DNA of 64,000 nucleotides, taken from NCBI GenBank assembly GCA_033977485.1, contig CM066988.1, forward strand, positions 71,291,169 to 71,355,168, given 5' to 3'. The notes under the pieces were generated by a model. It made no database searches and was not told the DNA's origin. It worked only from the letters and a program-made list of their open reading frames with translations. Below are positions 46,748 through 56,530 of the stretch, one piece after another. The stretch comes from Hydrangea macrophylla (taxonomy: Eukaryota > Streptophyta > Magnoliopsida > Cornales > Hydrangeaceae). The number at the start of each line of letters is the position of its first letter. Within the stretch, counting starts at the first letter, position 1. The position numbers and the translations under genes were made by a program.

Positions 46748-47914
46748 CTAATCCTGAAACAACTCGGGGTATCTAGTCCTCATGTCTGACTCTAACTCCC
46801 ACGACGCCTCTCCTTCGTCATGATGCCTCCACTGAACCTTAACCAAAGGAACGTCTCTTCTCCTCAGCCTCTTGATACTCTGGTCGAGAATTCTCACAGG
46901 TCTATCCTTGTAGACAACATCCTGACTCGTCTCAATATCATCAAAATTAACCACATGTGAAGGATCCCGTATGTATTTCCTTAACATACTGACATGGAAC
47001 ACATTATGAACACCAGACATCTTTGGTGGCAATGCGAGTCGATAAGCCACTTTCCCAACACGCTCCAAAACCTCGAACGGTCCGATGAAACGAGGTGCCA
47101 GCTTCCCTCTCTTCTGACCAAAACGTACTATTCCACGAACAGGTGAAACCTTAAGGAGCACGTGATCACCGATACTGAACTCCAAGTCCTTTCGTCGCCG
47201 ATCCGCATAACTCTTATGCCTGCTCTGTGCAGTTTTCATCCTTTCCTTGACCAGTGAAATCTTCTCATTGGTCTCTCTCACCAGATCTGGTCCCAAAAGT
47301 TCTGTGTCTCCTACTTCAGCCCAACACAACGGAGATCGACAAGGTCGTCCGTACAAAGCTTCGAACGGCGCCATCCCAATACTCGAGTGATAACTGTTGT
47401 TATAAGCAAATTCGACCAACGGTAAGTGCGTCTCCCAAGACTCTTCAAAGTCAATTGCACAAGCTCTGAGCATATCTTCCATAATCTGATTAACACGCTC
47501 GGTCTGTCCATCGGTCTGAGGATGGAAAGCAGTACTCATCTTGAGCGAAGTTCCCATAGCCTTTTGCAAACTTTCCCAAAATCCCGAGGTAAAACGTGCA
47601 TCGCGGTCTGATACAATCGACACAGGCGCACCGTGCAGTCGCACCACTTGCTGTAGGTACATTCGACTCATCCTTTCTACTGGGTAAGTCATATTGTACG
47701 CGATAAAGTGTGCAGACTTCGTCAGACGATCCACAATTACCCAAATTGCGTCATGATTCTGTTGTGACCGGGGTAATCCAACCACGAAATCCATAGTTAT
47801 GTGTTCCCACTTCCATCCTGGAACAGGTAAGGGTTGCAACAATCCCGAGGGTCTCTGATGTTCGGCCTTCACTTGTTGACAAGTCAAACATTTAGACACA
47901 AACTCGGCTACTTC
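46748..47914 (-). CDS. Chromovirus integrase core and chromodomain (downstream of stop)
   Basis: In-frame continuation of gag-pol after the TGA at 47915-47917; the first Met is at 47897-47899. Numbering from that Met: second Cys pair of the zinc finger (CLTC, residues 4-7), catalytic Asp37 (DFVVGL), Asp98 (SDRDARF) and Glu134 (QTERVN). This gives the classical D,D-35-E spacing. FIGPFEVLERVG begins a small barrel-like domain, and the last 60 residues (VRILDQSIKRLRRRDVPLVK, VQWRHH, SWELESD) form a chromodomain-like fold thought to guide insertion towards particular chromatin. It ends with YPELFQD. Except for the upstream stop the protein looks functional. Confidence 0.92.
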   Translation of the reverse strand, partial: EVAEFVSKCLTCQQVKAEHQRPSGLLQPLPVPGWKWEHITMDFVVGLPRSQQNHDAIWVIVDRLTKSAHFIAYNMTYPVERMSRMYLQQVVRLHGAPVSIVSDRDARFTSGFWESLQKAMGTSLKMSTAFHPQTDGQTERVNQIMEDMLRACAIDFEESWETHLPLVEFAYNNSYHSSIGMAPFEALYGRPCRSPLCWAEVGDTELLGPDLVRETNEKISLVKERMKTAQSRHKSYADRRRKDLEFSIGDHVLLKVSPVRGIVRFGQKRGKLAPRFIGPFEVLERVGKVAYRLALPPKMSGVHNVFHVSMLRKYIRDPSHVVNFDDIETSQDVVYKDRPVRILDQSIKRLRRRDVPLVKVQWRHHDEGEASWELESDMRTRYPELFQD

Positions 47915-50900
47915 TCACTTCATCCCTTCCCACCAGAAGTTTCTCTTCAGGTCCTTATACATCTTCGTTCCTCCTGGGTGTACTGTCAGTCTCGATTTAT
48001 GTGCTTCTTCGAGAATATCTTTTCTCAAATCTCCGGAATCTGGCACACACAATCTGTCTCGACATCGGTATCCTCCATCGGTCCCAACCTTCCATTCTAT
48101 AGGGTCCTTTTCTGACATCTTGGCGACCCATGCTTGAAACTTCTCATCTCCCTTCTGGGCTTCGATAATTCGACTCACAAGTGTTGGTTGTACCATGAGG
48201 CACCCAAAGTGCTGCCCGACACTTCCCTCAGAAACCTGCATATCAAATTCTGCGATTGTCTCTAAAGCTTTCCATTCCTTCAACATCAATGAAGCAATCA
48301 TTCCTCGAGGCTTCCGACTTAGGGCGTCAGCGACTACGTTAGCCTTACCGGGGTGGTACTCTAATGTGAAGTCATAGTCCTTGATCAGTTCCATCCACCG
48401 ACGTTGCCTCATGTTCAACTCCTTCTGAGTAAACAAATACTTAAGGCTTTTGTGGTCTGAGAACAAATCAAATTTCTCCCCGTAGAGGTAGTGTCTCCAG
48501 GTCTTGAGCGCAAACACTACTGCGGCCAGTTCCAAATCATGAGTTGGGTAATTCAATTCATTCGGCTTCAACTGTCGTGAACCATAGGCTATGACCTTTC
48601 CATCTTGCATAAGGACACATCCCAATCCTTGATACGAGGCGTCACTAAAAATAGTGAACTTCTCACCATCCCTTGGTATCGCAAGCACTGGCGCTGTTGT
48701 CAATCTTTCTTTCAATTCCAGAAAAGCGCGTTCATGCTTATCAGTCCATTCAAACTTCAAATCTTTCTTAGTCAAACCAGTTAACGGGGCTGCTATCTTT
48801 GAGAAACCTTCTACAAATCTCCGATAATACCCAGCTAGTCCCAGAAAACTTCTGACTTCTGTAGCATTGGTCGGCCGAGTCCAATTCGCCACTGCATCGG
48901 TCTTTGATGAGTCAACCGCGATTCCTTGTTGAGAGATCACATGCCCGAGAAACTTAACTTCCTGAAGCCAGAATTCACACTTGCTGAATTTAGCATACAG
49001 GCGGTGATCCTTGAGAGTCTGCAACGCGATCCTCAGGTGTTGTTCATGCTCTTCCTCTGACTTGGAATAGATCAAAATATCATCAATAAAGACAATAACG
49101 AACTGATCTAAGTATGGCTTGAATACTCTGTTCATCAAGTCCATAAACACAGCCGGAGCATTCGTCATCCCAAACGGCATCACTAAGAACTCGTAGTGTC
49201 CGTATCTCGTCCTGAAAGCAGTCTTAGGTATGTCCTCCTTCCGCACCCTCAACTGGTGATACCCTGACCGTAGATCAATCTTAGAAAAGGTCGTGGCTCC
49301 TTGCAACTGATCAAACAAATCGTCTATCCGAGGTAAGGGATACTTATTCTTGATAGTAACCTTATTCAGTTCTCGGTAGTCAATACACAACCGCATTGAC
49401 CCATCCTTCTTCTTCACAAACAACACTGGCGCTCCCCAGGGTGAAGTACTTGGACGAACAAAACCCAACTTCTCAAGTTCTTGAACTTGTTCCTTCAGCT
49501 CCAACAACTCTGTAGGGGCCATCCTGTAGGGAACCTTGGTTATAGGTCGAGTACCTGGCACCAATTCCACACAGAATTCTATGTCCCTTTCCGGCGGTAA
49601 TCCTGAAATATCTCGGAATACTTCCTCGAACTCTTTGATCACCGGTATTGATGATACTGTCACCTCTGCACTGACAACCTCAATGTTTGCTAGGCATCTA
49701 GTGAGGAACATATCACCCGAAGGGTTACATTGGAAATCGAAGAGTCGATTCCCCTTGTCCGCAAATGTGATCCTCTTCCTTGCACAATCCAACTTCGCAT
49801 CATTCTTCTCGAGCCAATCCATTCCCAGGATTATATCGAACTCCTTCATCGACAGAACCACCAATCTTGCCAAAAGTTCGCGGTCTCCTAACCGTAGAGG
49901 ACAATCCTTACACACATGTAATAACTTGACTGTGGTCCCTAAGGGTGAGACAGCACTCAAAGCTTCCTCTAAACGATGCGGTACGATACCCAACTTCTGA
50001 ACGATCTTAACAGATATAAAAGAATGTGTAGCACCCGTGTCAAATAAAACTTTAACATGAGAGTTAAACAAGGTTAGAGTACCTTCCACTGCTCGTTGCT
50101 CAGGCAATCCTTCCTCATAAGCACCTCCTCCATACCCTGTTTCTTCATAACCAGCAGCCTCGGGAATAACAGCATTCAGGCGGGCCTGTCCTTGCTGACC
50201 ATAGTTGCCTTTCCTAGGAGCCTTGCATTCCGGACTTATGTGACCTGGCATGCCACAATTATAGCACACAATTCCTGGACGATCAGCACGCCTAGTCTGT
50301 CTGCAATCTTTAGCTCGGTGACCGGGATTACCACAATTGAAGCAGTTGTTGTTTTTGACCCCTTCTATTTCTAGAGGCTGATACTGCTGAACTGCTTGTG
50401 TCTGCTGTGGTTTCTTTCCTCCATCCCAGGTCCTTTTCTGTCCTTGAGGGTACCCTGGTTTCTGTCCGGGATAACCCTTCTGCGGAGGTCGATTTCCAAA
50501 CGGCTTCGAATTCTGACACCCATCATTCTCTAACCCCGTAGCCAATCTCACCAGAGCTTCAAATGACTGGCCCAGATGCCCCATAGTCAAATGTCTGAGA
50601 GACAGGTTGAGACCTCGGTGATACTTCTTGATTTTCCTCTGGGGTGTGTCCACCATATGTGGAGCAAAGCGAGACAGACGCTCAAATCGGGTAGTGTACT
50701 CTCGGACAGTCAGATTCCCTTGAGTCAACTCCATAAACTCTTTCTCTCTCTTGTCCTTCTCTTCTTCAGGAAAATATTTCTCGAGAAACCTTTCCTTGAA
50801 CACCACCCACGGCATTCTCCTTGCAGCTTCTTCCCCTATGGTCGCCTTTTCAGCATCCCACCAATCAGCCGCTGCATAAGACAGCTGAAAGATAGCCAGA

Positions 50901-51250
50901 CGCTTCTTCTCCAGATCAGTGCACTCTATGGTCTCAAAGATACGCTCCATCTGACGTAGCCACTGTTCCGCTTGCCAGGGTTCATCAGTCCCCGCAAAAT
51001 ACTCAGGTCGCAGGGCGCGAAACTCTTTGAGAAGCTTGTCTCCAGTCTGGTGGGCTTGCCTCCCATTCCCGTTGTAATTCTTATTCTGATTATTGTTCCT
51101 TGCATTCTGATCACTAACCCTCTCCAATCTTCTTACAAAAGCCTCGAACATTCCGGTTGGATCTATTACCGGGGGTGCATCTTCAATAGCGGGACGATTC
51201 CTGAGATTTCTTCCAGCCATCTGATCGAGAGAACGGTACCTATCCATCAA
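47915..51250 (-). CDS. Chromovirus Gag-protease-RT-RNase H (1111 aa)
   Basis: Retrotransposon polyprotein. Gag capsid region about residues 70-245, and two CCHC zinc knuckles at 303-316 ([14 protein letters not shown]) and 329-342 ([14 protein letters not shown]). The aspartic protease active site is DTG at 404-406 and the reverse transcriptase spans about 570-760 with catalytic FIDD at 721-724. RNase H starts about 865 (IFSDAS), and the integrase zinc finger begins at HPGG near 1090. The frame stops at WWEGMK followed by TGA where the truncated relative at 36718 has CAA (Gln). The stop removes the integrase catalytic core from the main product. The start chosen is the first ATG, 133 bp behind the PBS in sense. 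Confidence 0.95.
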   Translation of the reverse strand: MMDRYRSLDQMAGRNLRNRPAIEDAPPVIDPTGMFEAFVRRLERVSDQNARNNNQNKNYNGNGRQAHQTGDKLLKEFRALRPEYFAGTDEPWQAEQWLRQMERIFETIECTDLEKKRLAIFQLSYAAADWWDAEKATIGEEAARRMPWVVFKERFLEKYFPEEEKDKREKEFMELTQGNLTVREYTTRFERLSRFAPHMVDTPQRKIKKYHRGLNLSLRHLTMGHLGQSFEALVRLATGLENDGCQNSKPFGNRPPQKGYPGQKPGYPQGQKRTWDGGKKPQQTQAVQQYQPLEIEGVKNNNCFNCGNPGHRAKDCRQTRRADRPGIVCYNCGMPGHISPECKAPRKGNYGQQGQARLNAVIPEAAGYEETGYGGGAYEEGLPEQRAVEGTLTLFNSHVKVLFDTGATHSFISVKIVQKLGIVPHRLEEALSAVSPLGTTVKLLHVCKDCPLRLGDRELLARLVVLSMKEFDIILGMDWLEKNDAKLDCARKRITFADKGNRLFDFQCNPSGDMFLTRCLANIEVVSAEVTVSSIPVIKEFEEVFRDISGLPPERDIEFCVELVPGTRPITKVPYRMAPTELLELKEQVQELEKLGFVRPSTSPWGAPVLFVKKKDGSMRLCIDYRELNKVTIKNKYPLPRIDDLFDQLQGATTFSKIDLRSGYHQLRVRKEDIPKTAFRTRYGHYEFLVMPFGMTNAPAVFMDLMNRVFKPYLDQFVIVFIDDILIYSKSEEEHEQHLRIALQTLKDHRLYAKFSKCEFWLQEVKFLGHVISQQGIAVDSSKTDAVANWTRPTNATEVRSFLGLAGYYRRFVEGFSKIAAPLTGLTKKDLKFEWTDKHERAFLELKERLTTAPVLAIPRDGEKFTIFSDASYQGLGCVLMQDGKVIAYGSRQLKPNELNYPTHDLELAAVVFALKTWRHYLYGEKFDLFSDHKSLKYLFTQKELNMRQRRWMELIKDYDFTLEYHPGKANVVADALSRKPRGMIASLMLKEWKALETIAEFDMQVSEGSVGQHFGCLMVQPTLVSRIIEAQKGDEKFQAWVAKMSEKDPIEWKVGTDGGYRCRDRLCVPDSGDLRKDILEEAHKSRLTVHPGGTKMYKDLKRNFWWEGMK

Positions 51251-51394
51251 TCAACAGAATTCGGTCAACCTCTCGAGAAGAAAGAAAATTCTAAACGATA
51301 GAAAGCGACTAGACACGGAATAAAGTCGAACTATCTTATCTCAATTCTATCTTAACGGGAGATCCTATGTGTTTTGGACAATTGGTCGAGCCAT

Positions 51395-51412
51395 AACCTG
51401 GCTCTGATACCA
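51395..51412 (-). promoter_or_regulatory. Primer-binding site, initiator tRNA-Met
   Basis: Minus-strand TGGTATCAGAGCCAGGTT is complementary to 18 nt of the plant initiator tRNA-Met 3' end and lies seven bases inside the 5' LTR border at 51420. Confidence 0.95.
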
Positions 51413-51419
51413 AAAAGCC

Positions 51420-53852
51420 TGTCACGCCCCGACGTAGCATAATTCAGGAAAGCATTTAATTTCCTTTATGGACTCGTAGGTCGTGACAAGTGAGTATGAC
51501 CAATTGTCCCTGCAACAAATAACTTAACAAACATTTCTAGAGCAAAGGATACTAACAAAAACATAAGCTCCGAAATAAAAACTTACTAAACTATTACAGC
51601 AGTCATAGTCTTAGGCACAAAACGCCTTATTCAAAAGTCTAAACTAGTTTATTACAAAACCCAAATTAAAAGACATAGGAAATATAAAGCAGCCTCCTGG
51701 AAAGTCTCCTGACTCTAAGTAGCATAGTCAAAATACCCTGGCTGCTCCTGACCCTGAAAATCTGGACGTACAGTCCAGGACGCATCAACGCCGTCAGCTT
51801 ATGAAAGCTGGTGAGCAAAATAAACAAGTGCTCGCAATGTATATATAAGCATATAAACAACGGTGCAATTTAACTTTTAAAAGCAATAAATATGTGACCA
51901 TGCATGAGCAATGTAATATCTCATCTTTCTGACTCTTTTCTCTCAACAAAACTCAACACAACCAAACCATTATCTCAGATACCAGGAATACTATCCGATC
52001 GATATCCAAAACAACACACCAAACTATCGCTTCAGATACCAGGAATAATATCCGATCGATATCTAAGCCACACTCAATACCATCATTTCGGATACCAGGA
52101 ATACTATCCGATCAATATCCGAAACAAGCGCCCTAGATACCAGGAATAATATCCGATCGATATCTAAGTCGTACACAACACTACCACCATCGCTTCGGAT
52201 ATCAGGAATACTATCCGATCAATATCCGAAACGCGCGCCTTAGATACCAGGAATACTATCCGATCGATATCTAAGTCGTACACGACACTGTCGCCTCCAA
52301 TACCAGGAATAATATCCGATCGATATTGAGGTCGCACACCAGACCGCTACTCTTTACTCTTTTCACGCTTTCTCACACACATGCATGTTGACGCAACCTC
52401 GACCCTAATATGTATGTCAATGTTTCATAAATAACACCATTAATAAATCACAAAGCCGGAATAATCGTACGAGCATAAATTTTGGCCTAAGTTGTTCTTG
52501 TTTCGTACAATTCTTAAAACATAGACCTTTAAAACAATATTTTTGCCAAACTGTTCTTTAAAAACTTTTAAAACATTTTCCAAACAGTCCCTACTAAGGA
52601 AACATAGAAACTGCTCAAACTGCCAGGTCGCGCGAGCGGGAGAGAGGTGATGTCGCGCGCGCGGGTCGCGCGAGCGAAGGAAAGGCCAGATCGCGCGAGC
52701 GGTCCGCGCGAGCGAAGGGGCAGAACAGGTCGCGCGAGCGGATCGCGCGAGCGAAGGGGGGGAATGGTTCGCGCGAGCGGGTCGCGCGAGCGGGTCGCGC
52801 GCGCTAGTTCTTGCAGAATGTTATCTTCTTCGTCTTCTCCCCTGTTTCTGGTTTTAAAACTGAAATTTACCCATTTTCAGAATCTGTTCGTACTAAGACA
52901 TGTGATATATGGTTCTCCCCGGTTTTCCGCGTAGATTAAGAATACGCGATCAATTTTAACTAATACGGTTTATATCTCTAAATATTCGCGATTAAAGTGA
53001 GGGTGTCAAAACTTAAAATCGACGATACGTCGCGATACGGATGAATTAACTCGTAGGATTCGAACCGTAGTCTATTGGGATCGATATCTTTCATTTCCAA
53101 TTTACAGAATTGATTTTGGTTACGATTTCTAAAACTCCAATTCTCAAGCTTCAATGGTGTATTGATATATATACATATATACACACTTATATACACTGAA
53201 AAACACATATATAGACATTGAGAGTGAGTTTAAATTACTCACCGAGGCTAATTAGACCGAGAATTTGAAACCGAGAAATCCGCCGTAATATCCGTCGTCC
53301 AAACTCTAATTCTCCGTTCTTGATTTATATATACGTATATATATGGAGTTATGTATGTGCGTATCTATATATCTATAAACTGTATGTGTGTGTGTTGTGT
53401 GATCTTGAGAGAGCAAGAGAGTGATTGAGAGAATTTGAGAGAGTTTGAGAGAGTTTGGGAGAGTTTGGGAGTGAGAGATGAGAGACTGTGAGAAAGAGAG
53501 AGAAATCAACGTATATATAAATCCACAGTTTTGGGCTCCAAGAAAGCCATGGATATCGCACGGTGTGGTTGAGCTCACGTGCTCCCACACCCAAGTCGCG
53601 GTAAAGGCGCAGTTTTAAAACAAAACTGGTATTTTTACGGTTGATATAAAAATGCAGAAAATAATATTAACGTAGGGATAAATTCCCGGTTATACAAAAA
53701 AATATAGATATCGATTTTGAAACCACAGAAAATATTTTGGAAATTACGGTTTGACCCCAGATAAATGTTTATAAATAGAAATTAAAACAGATGCTCATGG
53801 AAATGAAATGCCGTATTTATTTATTAATGATAATAAAATATAGGGCGTTACA
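51420..53852 (-). repeat. 5' LTR of the nested chromovirus
   Basis: 2433 bp, near-identical to 44243-46703. Arrays at 51974-52330 (GATCGATATC type) and 52626-52808 (GCGCGAGCG type). TATATA-rich sequence at about 53160-53350 is a plausible promoter region in minus sense. Confidence 0.95.
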
Positions 53853-53938
53853 GTGTGCTTGTCTGTTGTCTGATTTGCGTGATTATTTTTTTATTTGCTG
53901 AGTCAGTCCTTATTTTAGTTTATTTTCTTTTTAAGCTT

Positions 53939-56530
53939 ATGTTTGGTACACGTTCTAGTAAACCGGAATTATTTTCTATCGATCCTGAACTTGAACGTAC
54001 CCTTAGAATTAGTAAGTCTTCAACCCAAGCTTCGAGAGCTCAGTTGAAAATAGACGACGAGTCGACTCCAAAACCATCGTCATTGTTTCAGGCTGAAATT
54101 CAAAGCACCCGTAAACGTTTAAGAAAAACTCGAACTTTGAACATAGAACCTATTCCAATGGCCGACATTGAAAATAATGGAAACAATGGAAATAACCTTA
54201 ATATACCGCCACCTCCTCCGCTTAAATATTATTTTATTCCTATGACTTACACGCCTCAAGCAGGTATCGAATTATCGGAGGCAACGGCATCTCACTTTGA
54301 GATAAAGTCATCTACTATCTCGCTCCTTCCTTCTTTCCATGGCCGTTTAAATGCAGATCCATATCAACACTTCGGAGATTTTCAAGATATTTGCTCTACA
54401 TTAAAAATCCAAAATTTCACTAATGATGAATTAAAAATGCGTCTCTTCCCATTCTCTTTAAGGGATAAAGCAAAGTATTGGCTTGAATCACTTGAGCCGA
54501 ACACAATTAAATCATGGGAAGCCTTACACAATGCATTTTTACAAAAGTTTTTCCCAATCAAAAGAACTAATTAAATAAGAAAATCGATAACAAATTTTGT
54601 GATGCAAGATGGGGAAACGCTTTATGACACATGGGAGAAATTTAAAGAATTATTACGTTCCTGCCCACATCATCAAGTTCCTAAGTGGCAGTTGGTATAG
54701 GTCTTTTACGAGGGGCTTATTCCCTCTGTTCGTAATACCGTCGACGTCGTTTGTGTGGGTACATTTCTTCACAAAAGTGCCGACGAGGCCTGGAAAATTT
54801 TCAAAACTTTGAACGAGAATTCGATGCACCAAGTGGTGTCTATCCGTCCTGAGGGGTACCTTCGACCTAAGTGAGAGGTAAAGTTTGAGTTAAGTCAATC
54901 AATTGAAATACAAGAATTAAATAGAAAACTTGACCAACTTATGAGGATGGGAATTAGGTCCAATCCAACTTCTTCAGAAGTATGTGCATTATGTTCTGAA
55001 CTGTCTCATAATATCTTTGCATGTCCTTCTGCATCTCAATATCCGGAATTTGTTGAGCAACATGTTAATTCTATGCAACAATTCCCACGAAACAACTATA
55101 ATCCTATGTCGAACAATTTTCCTAATACTTATCGACCCCAATATCAACAAAGTCAATACCAACAACCCCCTCCTAATCCTAATCCTCCACGGGTTAACGC
55201 TTTCGAGAAGAAGGTGATGTCTTCCCTTAAAAACATAGAAACGCAAGTCCAAGCACAAGCACAAATAGTGCACTCTCATACACAATCCATTGCGAAGCTT
55301 GAATCCCAAATAGAACAAATAGCTAATGTTATGAGTCGTAGAAATGAGTGTAAGTTGCCTAGTCAAACTATTCAAAATCCTAAGAGACAATGTGAGGTTG
55401 GGGGTATGAGTGAGCAAGTTAACGCTGTGTCGATTAGGACGACTATTCATGAGGAGGAAATTGTTGAAATTCCAAATGCGAGAGAAAAAGAGGTACACAT
55501 TAACTCGAATAAAGAAAAGGGTGGAGAAACGAGTAGAAATAGGAAAGAAAATGTAACAACCCCGATGACGTATATTGCAAAACTACCTTTTCCACCAAAT
55601 GTCAACGAATCGTCAAATTTTTCAAAGAAAACGTCAAAAGTTGAGGATATACTCGAGGTGTTTAAGCAAGTTAAAATCAATGTTCCATTCATCGATGCGA
55701 TAAAACAAATTCCCGCTTACGCTAAATGCCTAAAAGACCTTTGCACGCAAAAACGCAAAATACGCAGTCATACTCCTAAAAAGGTCTTTCTCACAGAAAA
55801 AGTGAGTTCAATTTTTCAACACGCTACTCCAAAATATAAAGATACAGGTACGCCTACGATTTTATGTGTCATAGGTGACACTATAATTCATCGGGCTCTC
55901 CTTGGCTTAGGAGGTAGCGTTAATCTCTTACATTATCACGTCTATAACCAACTAGGACTAGGTGAACTTAAGCCTATAGCCGCTACCATACAATTAGAGG
56001 ATCGTTCCATTAAAATACCTAGAGTAATCGTCGAGGACGTCTTGGTTAAAGTTGATAAATGCTATTATCCTGTTGACTTCATGGTCCTTGACACTGAACC
56101 CGTGCTAGATGCTACGAAACACACTCCTGTCATCTTAGGCCGTCCATTCTTAGCAACCGCAAAAGCTCGTGTAAACTGTCAGACGGGGGTAATGAAGGTG
56201 TCATTTGGGAACATGAACTTAAAATTAACTATGGATCAACCTCCTAAAGACGACGATTACCTATGTGAGGTGGAATGTGAGGTAAGACGGAATATTGAGC
56301 CTAACAAAGAACTGAATATGGGTGAGGAAAATAATATAATTCATAATGAGCGGATGAATCCTGACAACCAAGACCCAAATAATGAATTTACTCGGAAGGT
56401 AAGAAATCGATTTGAACATAATTCGGGAGAACCGTCGGTCGAATTAATTCAAAGCGACATTATTTCTGCTTATCACCAGGCTCTTCCTGATATCCTTAGG
56501 GGTACAAAGTCTAATTTTCAACCTCCATAA
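53939..56530 (+). pseudogene. Athila-like gag-protease with three in-frame stops
   Basis: A single reading frame from ATG at 53939 to TAA at 56528-56530, interrupted by TAA 54572-54574, TAG 54698-54700 and TGA 54872-54874, with no frameshift. Gag core motifs: FHGRLNADPYQHFGDFQDIC, YWLESL, FLQKFFP, ETLYDTWEKFKELLRSCPHH. A Cys-rich remnant (CALCSELSHNIFAC) follows. The protease-like part reads PTILCVIGDTIIHRALLG, and the catalytic Asp normally in the DLGAS-type motif is Gly here (LGLGGSVNLL). It ends PVILGRPFLATAKARVNCQT and a Glu/Asn-rich tail. No reverse transcriptase follows: after the stop comes the CTTGGGAGGCAACCCAAG block that in complete relatives lies after pol. Confidence 0.9.

Larger units (their letters stand above)
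44243..53852 (-). mobile_element. Nearly intact Tekay/Del-type chromovirus, 9.6 kb
   Basis: LTRs 51420-53852 (5') and 44243-46703 (3') enclose PBS, gag-pro-pol with chromodomain, and a purine-rich tract. Target duplication GTGTG at 44238-44242 and 53853-53857. LTR termini on the minus strand are TGTAACGCCCTGTA and GGGCGTGACA. The LTRs differ by only about a dozen substitutions by eye plus indels in the GCGCGAGCG array, so insertion is recent. The gag-pol frame has a single stop. Confidence 0.95.

Noticed and set aside
49536..50000. Plus-strand frames opposite the chromovirus gag-pol
   Set aside because: Shadows of the strongly supported minus-strand coding sequence.
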